This document shows, in pieces, positions 8,205 to 16,476 of a stretch of DNA of 64,000 nucleotides. Within the stretch, counting starts at the first letter, position 1. Every line of letters begins with the position of its first letter. The stretch is from NCBI GenBank assembly GCA_019414045.1, contig DXMW01000012.1:14521-78520 (forward strand). The letters are read 5' to 3'. The translations under genes and the position numbers were made by a program. This DNA comes from Collinsella sp. (lineage in GTDB: Bacteria > Actinomycetota > Coriobacteriia > Coriobacteriales > Coriobacteriaceae). The notes below the pieces were generated by a model. The model saw nothing but the letters and a program-made list of their open reading frames with translations. It searched no databases and was not told the origin of the DNA.

Positions 8205-8894
8205 CTATCCCTCAAACGAAAGCACGCGAGCCAAATCCAGCTCCTCGTAGCTGTCGATAAAGATATCGCAGTTGGCGCGCATGTCGTCGCGCTTCATGCG
8301 GCCGTGCGGGTCATAAATACCCACACGTTTAAAGCCGGCGGTCCCAGAGCTCTTAAGGCCAAAGACCGCGTCCTCAAACACCCACGCGCGCTCAAACTTG
8401 CACCCATGGCGCTCCTCCAGGCGGCGCAGCGCCAGCTCGTACACATCGGGGAACTGCTTGGAACGTCCTGCCTCACCCGTCGTGTTAACAAACTCCATGT
8501 AAGCGTCGAGCCCGGCTCCAGCGAGCGCGGACTGCACCAGCGCGGCCGGCGTGGACGTGGCCACGCACATGGCAATACCGGCCTCCTGGGCCTGCTTCAA
8601 AAATGCAAGGAGACCCTCGCGTGGCGGCACCTTAGAATAGCCATCGATCAGAATGTCGCTCAGCTCGCGATACAGTTCCTCGCCATTCGCTCCAATGCCC
8701 CAGGTGTCGTGGTAGGCCTGGCACTCATCCTCGAGCGACAAATGCTCAAACTGGGCAAAATCGTCGACCGTCACGTCAATACCGTGGCGGTGCAATAACT
8801 CGGGCTGGGCATAGGCCCAAACGGGGGTGCTATTAACCAGTGTGCCGTCGCAATCGAAAATAAAAGCGACATTGTGAGCGGCGGTCTGGGACAT
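8205..8894 (-). CDS. HAD-superfamily phosphatase (beta-phosphoglucomutase-like)
   Basis: A 229-residue cytoplasmic hydrolase. Motif I DCDGTLVNS is at residues 14-22 (Asp14 nucleophile), motif II is VATSTPAAL, and motif III/IV is FEDAVFGLKSS with a nearby SKQFPD. The alpha-helical cap is inserted after motif I, as in the phosphoglycolate-phosphatase/beta-PGM subfamily. The substrate cannot be told. Of two in-frame ATGs I chose 8894, which is 7 nt from GAAAGG; the ATG at 8900 is too close to that site. A TGGTAAAC motif shared with the glycogen genes lies just upstream. Confidence 0.87.
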   Translation of the reverse strand: MSQTAAHNVAFIFDCDGTLVNSTPVWAYAQPELLHRHGIDVTVDDFAQFEHLSLEDECQAYHDTWGIGANGEELYRELSDILIDGYSKVPPREGLLAFLKQAQEAGIAMCVATSTPAALVQSALAGAGLDAYMEFVNTTGEAGRSKQFPDVYELALRRLEERHGCKFERAWVFEDAVFGLKSSGTAGFKRVGIYDPHGRMKRDDMRANCDIFIDSYEELDLARVLSFEG

Positions 8895-8915
8895 AAACAT
8901 ACCTTTCGATGTCAA

Positions 8916-9028
8916 ATGGTAAACAACCTGCTAAAAACGTTTTACCAAACGTTAATCTACTAGTCTAGAAACCCTATTTGATAAAACTGTCAAGAGTTTT
9001 ACCATCGCAATTCTGCCAGTGGTATAAA
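8916..9028 (+). promoter_or_regulatory. Candidate glgB promoter and LacI-type operator cluster
   Basis: In the divergent HAD/glgB region the motif TGGTAAA recurs: ATGGTAAAC at 8916-8924, its complement within GCTAAAAACGTTTTACC (8930-8946, palindromic around the central CG), and again as GTTTTACCAT at 8996-9005. A possible -35 (TTACCA, 8999-9004) and -10 (TATAAA, 9023-9028) overlap the last copy. The CG-centred palindrome resembles LacI/MalR-family sites; the regulator is not in this window. The rest of 8895-9225 shows no gene. Confidence 0.45.
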
Positions 9029-9225
9029 CATGGCGCTCGCCGATTAAACGCCGCCTCAAATCCACTTTTCTCCATAAAAGTAACGAACAGGTGTTATCGT
9101 ATTTCGTGCCGAAAGTTCCACCGAGCACGCGAGGTGGAACGAATCATAGAACTATCGCCGTCCCCTCGATTCGTGCAGCCTTGGACCTTTCGCATCTAGT
9201 CACCAAGGCAACACGCTGCCGCGTC

Positions 9226-11481
9226 ATGATGGGATCAAACGTGAGCGATACAAAGCTAAAGCCAGCAACCAAAAAGCCTGCTACCCGTAAAGCCGCCCCG
9301 CACGCACCGGAGCTCTCTAAGGACGATGTCTACCTGTTTGGCATTGGCATGTGGGAGCGCAGCTGGGAAAAGATGGGCGCGCACCCCGACACGCAGAACC
9401 GTACGCGCGGCTGGCGCTTTTGCGTTTGGGCGCCCGATGTAAAGAGCGTGCATGTCATTGGCGAATTTAACGACTGGGATGAAGAAGCCAACCCTCTGGT
9501 GCCCGTGCATACGAGCGCTATTTGGGAAGGCTTTATTCCTGGCGCCGAACAGGGCCAGCTCTATAAATACCTTATCGAGACCAACGAGGGCGAAAAGCTC
9601 TACAAAGCCGATCCGTACGCCTTTAAGGCCGAGTGCCCTCCGGGAACGGCGAGCGTGCTGTGGACCCTCGATGGCTACAAGTGGAACGACGCCGCATGGC
9701 TCAAGCGCCGCGCCAGCCATAACCACATGTCGCAGCCGCTCAACATCTACGAGGTGCATATTGGCTCGTGGAAGCGCCACGGCGATGCGCCGCAGGGCGA
9801 GCCGGACGAGTACGGCAACTACCCCGGTCCCATGGATCCCTTCCCCGCGCAGCGTGGCGAGTTCTACACCTACGACGACCTGTCGGTGGAGCTCGTGGAC
9901 TACGTGCGCGACATGGGCTACACCCACATTGAGGTCATGCCGCTTATGGAGCATCCCTTCGATGGCTCCTGGGGCTACCAGACGACCGGCTACTATGCCG
10001 CTACGTCCCGCTATGGCGACCCGCAGCAGCTCATGCACTTTATCGATGCGTGCCACGAGGCAGGCATCGGCGTGATCATGGACTGGGTGCCCGGCGGTTT
10101 TTGCGCCGACTCCCACGGCCTTGCCACCTTTAACGGCCACATGCTGTTTGAGCACGAGATTCACCCCAACTGGGGCACGCACAAGTTCGATTTTGCCCGC
10201 GGCGAGGTCCGCTCCTTCCTGGTCTCCAACGTGCTGTACTGGCTCGAGAACTTCCACGTTGACGGCATCCGCATGGATGGCGTGTCCAGCATGCTGTACC
10301 TCAATTTTGGCATCGACGATCCGGGCCAAAAGAAGTTCAACAAGTACGGTACCGAGGAGGACCTGGACGCCAGCGCGTTTATCCGCCAGGTCAACTGCGC
10401 CGTGGAGGCCCACTACCCTGACGTGATGATGATGGCCGAGGAGTCCACCGCGTGGCCGCTCGTGACCTACCCGCCGCAGGACGGCGGCCTGGGCTTCCAC
10501 TACAAGTGGGACATGGGCTGGATGAACGACACTCTGCACTACATGCAGACCGATTTTCCGTGGCGCCCCGGCAACCACGGTCTGCTCACGTTCTCCATCA
10601 TGTACGCCTTTACCGAGAACTTTATTTGCCCGCTGAGCCACGACGAGGTCGTCCACGGCAAGTGCTCGCTCATCGGCCGCATGCCGGGCGACTGGTGGCG
10701 CCAGTTTGCCGGCCTGCGCACGCTGGCTTTCTACCAGATGACGCACCCCGGCGCCAAGCTCAACTTTATGGGCAACGAGATCGGCCAGTTTATTGAGTGG
10801 CGCTACTACGAGTCCATCCAGTGGTTCCTGACCGAGGAGTACGAGACTCACCGTCATCATCAGGCGTTCATCAAGGCACTCAACCACCTGTACACCGCCG
10901 AGCCCGCCCTGTACGAGCGCGGCTACACCGATGACGGCTTTACCTGGATCGACGCGGACAACTCCAAGCAGTCCATCGTGAGCTTTGTGCGCCAGGGCGA
11001 GGACGTCGATGACGACCTGGTGATCTTGATCAACTTTGACCCGGCAAGCTACGAGAGCTTCCGCGTGGGCGTGCCGCGCGAGGGTGACTGGGAGGTCATC
11101 TTTGATTCCGACCGTCCCGAGTTCGGTGGCAGCGGCTATGCCGGCGAGGAGCCCTACACCTGCTCGAGCGAGCCCTATCCCTGGAACGGGCAGATGGACT
11201 CCATCGAGATCAAGGTTCCCGGCCTGGCAGGCGTGGTGCTTAAGCGCCGCGGTCCCAGCAGCTATATGCCGCCCGTGGTCGAGGAGCCCAAGGCTGCGCC
11301 CAAAAAGCGCACGTCCTTGGTGAAGCCCAAGCCCGCGGCTGCCAAGAAGGCTCCTGCCACGGCCAAGGCCAAGGCTGCTGCAAAGCCCGCTGCTAAGGCC
11401 GCAGCCAAGAAACCGGCTGCCAAAAAGGCCGCTACTAAGGCCAAGTCTGCTTCTGCTAAGCCGTCTGCCAAGGATGCGTAA
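9226..11481 (+). CDS. glgB: 1,4-alpha-glucan branching enzyme with Lys/Ala-rich tail
   Basis: A 751-residue GH13 enzyme that creates alpha-1,6 branches in glycogen. After a short KPAT-rich N-terminus comes the CBM48-like domain (FCVWAPDVKSV, FNDWD), then the catalytic barrel. The nucleophile is near Asp351 in DGIRMDGVSS, the acid near Glu405 in MAEESTAWP, and LSHDEVVHGK follows. From about residue 684 (base 11275) the protein ends in a 68-residue tail made almost only of Lys, Ala and Pro, like histone H1 tails; most GlgB proteins lack it. The start is uncertain: ATG 9226 or 9229, with no strong ribosome site. It heads the glgB-P-C-D-A cluster. Confidence 0.93.
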   Translation: MMGSNVSDTKLKPATKKPATRKAAPHAPELSKDDVYLFGIGMWERSWEKMGAHPDTQNRTRGWRFCVWAPDVKSVHVIGEFNDWDEEANPLVPVHTSAIWEGFIPGAEQGQLYKYLIETNEGEKLYKADPYAFKAECPPGTASVLWTLDGYKWNDAAWLKRRASHNHMSQPLNIYEVHIGSWKRHGDAPQGEPDEYGNYPGPMDPFPAQRGEFYTYDDLSVELVDYVRDMGYTHIEVMPLMEHPFDGSWGYQTTGYYAATSRYGDPQQLMHFIDACHEAGIGVIMDWVPGGFCADSHGLATFNGHMLFEHEIHPNWGTHKFDFARGEVRSFLVSNVLYWLENFHVDGIRMDGVSSMLYLNFGIDDPGQKKFNKYGTEEDLDASAFIRQVNCAVEAHYPDVMMMAEESTAWPLVTYPPQDGGLGFHYKWDMGWMNDTLHYMQTDFPWRPGNHGLLTFSIMYAFTENFICPLSHDEVVHGKCSLIGRMPGDWWRQFAGLRTLAFYQMTHPGAKLNFMGNEIGQFIEWRYYESIQWFLTEEYETHRHHQAFIKALNHLYTAEPALYERGYTDDGFTWIDADNSKQSIVSFVRQGEDVDDDLVILINFDPASYESFRVGVPREGDWEVIFDSDRPEFGGSGYAGEEPYTCSSEPYPWNGQMDSIEIKVPGLAGVVLKRRGPSSYMPPVVEEPKAAPKKRTSLVKPKPAAAKKAPATAKAKAAAKPAAKAAAKKPAAKKAATKAKSASAKPSAKDA

Positions 11482-11574
11482 CAAAACCGTTACAGCTGTA
11501 ATTACCCGCCCCGCGAGGGCGTAGGATACATGTCATAACCGTTTCGGGGAACAACTCCCGGGGGAAAGGAACGT

Positions 11575-14001
11575 ATGAATAAGATCTTCGACAACAAGCA
11601 GGAGTTTACCGAGCTCTATCGCGATGCCGTCATGAGCATCAGCGGCAAGAGCGTCGAGGCCGCCAGCGACCTCGACCGCTTTAATGCCCTGGCCAAGCTC
11701 GTGGCCGAGAAGGCGCGCACCGTTGCCACCAAGAGCGACGCCCGCGTCACCGCCGAGGGCAAAAAGCGCGTGTACTACTTCTCGATCGAGTTTTTGATCG
11801 GCCGACTGCTCGACAACTACTTGCTCAACTTTGGCGTGCGCGACATGGTCGCCGAGGCGCTCGACGACATGGGCTTCGATCTGTCCGTCATCGAGAACCA
11901 GGAGCCCGATCCGGCTCTGGGCAACGGTGGCCTGGGCCGTCTGGCCGCATGCTTCCTGGATTCGATGGCAGCCGAGGGCATTGCCGGCTACGGCAACGGC
12001 ATGCGCTACCGCTACGGCCTGTTTAAGCAGGAGATCGTCAACGGCAGCCAGGTCGAGGCCACCGACGAGTGGCTTACCCACGGCTATCCCTGGGAGGTCC
12101 GTCGTCAGGATAAGGCCGTGACCATCAAGTTTGGCGGCCGCGTCGAGGGCTTTGAGGAGGATGGCCGCACGTTTTACCGCACGGTGGACACGCAGGATAT
12201 CCTGGCCGTCCCTTATGACATCCCCGTCGTGGGCTATGCCGGCGAGACCGTCAACAAGCTGCGCGTCTGGGCTGCCGAGCCGGTCGAGGAGCACTTCGAT
12301 CTGGAGGCCTTCAACCGAGGCGACTACGCCCTGGCCGATGCCGAGCGCGCCGAGGCCGAGGCCATCAGCGCCATCCTCTACCCCAACGACGCCGGCGAGC
12401 ACGGTCGTCTGCTGCGCCTGAAGCAGGAGTACTTGTTTGTTTCGGCCGGCATCTACAGCCTGCTCGACACCTTTGAGAAGGAGCACGGCGAGAACTGGGA
12501 GCTGCTGCCGCAGTTTGTGGCCATCCACACCAACGACACGCACCCCGCCATGTGCGGCCCCGAGCTCATGCGTATTCTCATCGACGAGAAAAAGCTCGAG
12601 TGGGACGACGCCTGGAACATCGTGACGCAGGTCGTGAGCTACACCAACCACACCATCCTGCCCGAGGCCTTGGAGAAGTGGCCTATCGGCACGTTCTCCA
12701 AGCTCCTCCCCCGCGTGTACCAGATCATCGACGAGATCAGCCGTCGTTGGCACGAGTCGTTCGACACCACGAAGGAGGGCTGGCAGGAGCGTCTGCGCCA
12801 GACCGCCATCCTGTGGGACGGCGAGATTCGCATGGCCAACCTGTCTGTGATCTGCAGCCACAGCGTCAACGGCGTGGCCAAGATCCATTCCGACATCATC
12901 AAGAACATCGTGCTCAAGGACTTCTATGCCCTGACGCCCGAGAAGTTCAACAACAAGACCAACGGCATCTCGCACCGTCGCTTCTTTGCCGAGGCCAACC
13001 CCACCTACGCCAAGCTCGTGACCGAGGCCATTGGCGATGGCTGGCTCAAAGACGCCTTTGAGCTTGAGAAACTCAAGGAGTTTAAGGACGACACCGAGTT
13101 CCTGAAGGCCGTGGGTGCCTCCAAGCGCGCCAACAAGGAGCGTCTGGCCGCCTACGTTAAGGCCGAGACCGGTCTGGTCATCGACCCCAACACCGTCTTC
13201 GATGTCCAGGTAAAGCGCTTCCACGCCTATAAGCGCCAGCTCATGAACATCATGAAGGTGATGGACATCTACAACCGTCGCATTGCCAATCCCAACTTCC
13301 ACGTGACGCCGACGACCTTCATCTTTAGTGGCAAGGCTGCCTCGAGCTACACCTTTGCCAAGGAGACCATCCGCCTCATTAACTCCGTTGCCGACGTCAT
13401 CAACAACGACGCTCGCGTGAACGAGGTCATGAAGGTCTGCTTTATCCCCAACTTCCGCGTGAGCAACGCCCAGCTCATCTACCCCGCCGCCGAGATCTCG
13501 GAGCAGATCTCCACGGCCGGCAAGGAGGCCTCGGGCACGTCCAACATGAAGCTCATGATGAACGGCGCCATTACGCTGGGCACCCTCGACGGCGCCAACA
13601 TCGAGATCGCCGATCTGGCCGGCCGCGAGAACGAGGCCATCTTTGGCCTGACCGCCCCCGAGGTCGAGCAGCTCTGGGCATCGAACAGCTACTTTGCGTG
13701 GGATACCCTCAACGGCGACCGCGAGCGTCTGGGCCGCGTGATGGACGAGCTCAAGGACAACACGTTTGCGGGTCTTTCGGGCAACTTCGAGAGCATCTAC
13801 AACGAGCTCATGAACAACAACGACCCCGACCTAGTCATGGCCGACTTCCGCAGCTACGTGGATGCATGGGCGAACCTCACGGGCAGCTACGGCGACCAGG
13901 AGACCTGGAACCGCAAGGCCCTGCTCAACACCGCCTCGAGTGGCTGGTTCTCGTCCGACCGCACCATTCGCGAGTATCGCGACGAGATCTGGCACGCATA
14001 A
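11575..14001 (+). CDS. glgP: Glycogen/alpha-glucan phosphorylase
   Basis: An 808-residue GT35 enzyme that removes glucose-1-phosphate from glycogen ends using pyridoxal phosphate. The PLP lysine is about residue 659 in EASGTSNMKLMMNGA. Other family motifs are NGGLGRLAACFLDS, WEVRRQDK and the FHAYKRQLMN region. The length matches bacterial GlgP. GGGGGAAAGGAA precedes the ATG, 93 nt after glgB. It is the degradative enzyme placed inside the synthetic cluster, as in many bacteria. Confidence 0.96.
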   Translation: MNKIFDNKQEFTELYRDAVMSISGKSVEAASDLDRFNALAKLVAEKARTVATKSDARVTAEGKKRVYYFSIEFLIGRLLDNYLLNFGVRDMVAEALDDMGFDLSVIENQEPDPALGNGGLGRLAACFLDSMAAEGIAGYGNGMRYRYGLFKQEIVNGSQVEATDEWLTHGYPWEVRRQDKAVTIKFGGRVEGFEEDGRTFYRTVDTQDILAVPYDIPVVGYAGETVNKLRVWAAEPVEEHFDLEAFNRGDYALADAERAEAEAISAILYPNDAGEHGRLLRLKQEYLFVSAGIYSLLDTFEKEHGENWELLPQFVAIHTNDTHPAMCGPELMRILIDEKKLEWDDAWNIVTQVVSYTNHTILPEALEKWPIGTFSKLLPRVYQIIDEISRRWHESFDTTKEGWQERLRQTAILWDGEIRMANLSVICSHSVNGVAKIHSDIIKNIVLKDFYALTPEKFNNKTNGISHRRFFAEANPTYAKLVTEAIGDGWLKDAFELEKLKEFKDDTEFLKAVGASKRANKERLAAYVKAETGLVIDPNTVFDVQVKRFHAYKRQLMNIMKVMDIYNRRIANPNFHVTPTTFIFSGKAASSYTFAKETIRLINSVADVINNDARVNEVMKVCFIPNFRVSNAQLIYPAAEISEQISTAGKEASGTSNMKLMMNGAITLGTLDGANIEIADLAGRENEAIFGLTAPEVEQLWASNSYFAWDTLNGDRERLGRVMDELKDNTFAGLSGNFESIYNELMNNNDPDLVMADFRSYVDAWANLTGSYGDQETWNRKALLNTASSGWFSSDRTIREYRDEIWHA

Positions 14002-14105
14002 AGCGCGCGAGCTCCCTTTGCCGCACGGCATTACTCGACGGGCGTGACAGTGCGCCGCGCCCGTCGCTAATGGGTTAGGAACATCGATGACAGAAGGAGA
14101 AATCG

Positions 14106-15254
14106 ATGAGTAAGAAAGAATGCATCGCGATGCTCCTCGCAGGAGGACAGGGCAGCCGATTGGGGGCACTCACCCAAAAGATCGCCAAGCCGGCGGTTAG
14201 CTTTGGTGGCAAGTTCCGCATTATCGACTTTTCGCTGTCCAACTGCTCCAACTCGGGCATCGACACGGTGGGCGTTCTGACGCAGTACCGTCCCTACCTG
14301 CTGCATGCCTACGTGGGCTCCGGCGAGGCGTGGGATCTGGACAGCCGCGACGGCGGCGTGTCGATCCTGCCGCCGTACGAGACGCAGACCGGCGGCGCCT
14401 GGTATGCGGGCACGGCCGACGCCATTACGCAGAACCTCGACTACATCAAGGCGAACGACCCCAAGTACGTTCTGATTCTTTCGGGCGATCACCTGTATCG
14501 CATGGACTACCGCAAGATGCTCAAGACGCACATTGAGAACAACGCCGACCTCACGGTGAGCGTTATGCCCGTGCCGTGGGAGGAGGCCAGCCGCTTTGGC
14601 ATCCTGACCACCGACCCCGAAGACGGCCGCATCACCAAGTTCACCGAGAAGCCCGAGAAGCCCGATTCGAACCTCGCATCCATGGGCATCTACATCTTCT
14701 CGGCCGACGTGCTGATCGAGGCGCTCGAGGAGGACGCTCTGGACCAGCGCTCGAGCCACGACTTTGGCAAGGACATCATCCCCAAGCTGCTCGGTGAGAA
14801 CAAGCGCCTGTACAGCTACGAGTTCCACGGCTTCTGGAAGGACGTCGGCACCATCGCCAGCTTCCATGAGACCTCGATGGACCTGCTGGGTAACAACCCC
14901 GAGTTCGATCTGTTCGACAAGAACTTCCCCATCATGTCCAACATCACCACGCGTCCGCCGCACTACATTGGCCCTGACGGCCGCCTGGACGACTGCCTGG
15001 TCTCCAACGGCTGCAAGATCTACGGCACCGCTCGCCACTCGATCCTTTCGACCGATGTCATCATCGAGGAGCGCGCCGTGGTCGAGGACTCCGTGCTGCT
15101 GCCGGGTGCGCACGTTAAGAGCGGCGCACACATCTGCCGCGCTATTTTGGGCGAGAACTCCACGGTCGAAGAGGGCGTGAAGCTCGGCTCTGTCGATACC
15201 ACCAAGGATACGGCCGTCGTTGGAAATGACGTCGTTATCGGGAAGGGGGAATGA
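14106..15254 (+). CDS. glgC: Glucose-1-phosphate adenylyltransferase
   Basis: A 382-residue ADP-glucose pyrophosphorylase catalytic subunit, making ADP-glucose for GlgA. It has the pyrophosphorylase signature GGQGSRLGALTQKIAKPAVSF, the substrate segment WYAGTADAI, LILSGDHLYRMDY, EKPEKPDS and a C-terminal left-handed beta-helix. AGAAGGAG precedes the start. It is followed at once by the paralogue glgD, as in Bacillus and clostridia, where the two proteins form a hetero-oligomer. Confidence 0.96.
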   Translation: MSKKECIAMLLAGGQGSRLGALTQKIAKPAVSFGGKFRIIDFSLSNCSNSGIDTVGVLTQYRPYLLHAYVGSGEAWDLDSRDGGVSILPPYETQTGGAWYAGTADAITQNLDYIKANDPKYVLILSGDHLYRMDYRKMLKTHIENNADLTVSVMPVPWEEASRFGILTTDPEDGRITKFTEKPEKPDSNLASMGIYIFSADVLIEALEEDALDQRSSHDFGKDIIPKLLGENKRLYSYEFHGFWKDVGTIASFHETSMDLLGNNPEFDLFDKNFPIMSNITTRPPHYIGPDGRLDDCLVSNGCKIYGTARHSILSTDVIIEERAVVEDSVLLPGAHVKSGAHICRAILGENSTVEEGVKLGSVDTTKDTAVVGNDVVIGKGE

Positions 15255-15258
15255 TCCG

Positions 15259-16386
15259 ATGATCAATCGCAAGGCCATCGGTTATATCACCGCTAACTAC
15301 TCTTCGTCCTACGGCAGCGTCCTGCTCAAGGACCGCCCCATCGCGTCCGTTCCGTTTTTGGGCCGCTACCGCCTGATCGACTTCCCGCTGTCCAACATGA
15401 TGAATGCCGGCATTAAGACCGTCGGCGTCGTCATGCCGGGTAACTACCGTTCGCTGATCGACCACGTGGGCTCGGGCAAGGACTGGGGCCTGGACCGCAA
15501 GAAAGGCGGCCTGTTCATGGTGCCCGGCAACGCGTATGGCACCACCAAGGGCGGCATGCGCTTCCTGCTGCGCGACATCATCTCCAACAAGACGCTGTTC
15601 CAGCGCTCGGAGAAGCCCTACGTTGTGATGATGGGCACCAACATCATCTTTAACATGGACCTCAACACCATCATCGAGGCGCACGAGAACTCCGGTGCCC
15701 AGATGACCGTGGTGTACTGCAAGGCCACGCGCAATGTCGAGGACGAGACCAAGCTCGAGATTAACGAGAACGGCCGCCTGACGGGCGTGAGCGCCGGCGT
15801 CGTGTACGGCGACAACGCCTCTATGGACTGCTGCATCGTCAACCGCGAGACACTGCTCGAGATCATCGACCATTACCAGGCCGCCGACTATCTGGACCTG
15901 CTCGAGGCACTCCAGGGCGACTTTGGCAACATCGACGTGTGCAGCTACGAGTACAAGGGCGAGGTCGTGGGCGTGTTTAGCGAAAAGTCGCTGTATCGCC
16001 GCAGCATGGACCTGCTCGACCAGACCGTGGCCGATCAGCTCTTCGATCCCGAGCGCCCGATCCTTACCAAGGCTCACGACGTGCCGCCTTCGCGCTATGC
16101 GACCGGCAGCCACGCGTGCAACTCGATTATCTCGGCCGGCTGCATCATCAAGGGCACCGTGCGCAACTCGATCCTGTCGCGCGGCGTCGTGGTCGAGGAA
16201 GGCGCTTCGGTGACCAACTCGATCATCAACCAGAGCTGCATCATCAAGAGCGGCGCCCGCGTTGAGAACGCCATTCTGGACAAAAACAACGTGGTTCCCA
16301 CCAACACCGAGCTTCGCGGCACGCCCGAGAACATCCTGGTGCTGGGCAAGGCTCCGTTAACTTCCGACACCACCATCGTACGTTAA
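15259..16386 (+). CDS. glgD: GlgD-type regulatory subunit of ADP-glucose pyrophosphorylase
   Basis: A 375-residue GlgC paralogue that lacks the intact GGxGxRLxPLTxxxAKP signature: its N-terminus reads ITANYSSSYGSV, then IASVPFLGRYRLIDF. It is therefore expected to be weakly active or regulatory and to modulate GlgC. The C-terminal beta-helix region is kept. I chose the ATG at 15259, 4 nt after the glgC stop, with GGGGGA inside the end of glgC as ribosome site; an earlier in-frame ATG (15220) lies within glgC. Confidence 0.93.
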   Translation: MINRKAIGYITANYSSSYGSVLLKDRPIASVPFLGRYRLIDFPLSNMMNAGIKTVGVVMPGNYRSLIDHVGSGKDWGLDRKKGGLFMVPGNAYGTTKGGMRFLLRDIISNKTLFQRSEKPYVVMMGTNIIFNMDLNTIIEAHENSGAQMTVVYCKATRNVEDETKLEINENGRLTGVSAGVVYGDNASMDCCIVNRETLLEIIDHYQAADYLDLLEALQGDFGNIDVCSYEYKGEVVGVFSEKSLYRRSMDLLDQTVADQLFDPERPILTKAHDVPPSRYATGSHACNSIISAGCIIKGTVRNSILSRGVVVEEGASVTNSIINQSCIIKSGARVENAILDKNNVVPTNTELRGTPENILVLGKAPLTSDTTIVR

Positions 16387-16417
16387 CGTTGGCACCGCAA
16401 CATCGCTCGTAACATGT

Positions 16418-16453
16418 AGAATAGCCGCCCGGTTAGCGCCAGGCGGCTATTCT
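16418..16453 (+). terminator. Hairpin between glgD and glgA
   Basis: AGAATAGCCGCC (16418-16429) and GGCGGCTATTCT (16442-16453) form a perfect 12-bp stem with a 12-nt loop. No strong T-run follows, so partial termination, RNA processing or stabilisation of the upstream message are all possible. Confidence 0.55.
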
Positions 16454-16476
16454 CGAATTGCAACATGGGAGACAAT

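Noticed and set aside
9256..13302. Very long minus-strand open frames opposite glgB (742 codons) and glgP (589 codons)
   Set aside because: They mirror the strong codon bias of the real genes on the plus strand, resemble no protein family and have no ribosome sites.
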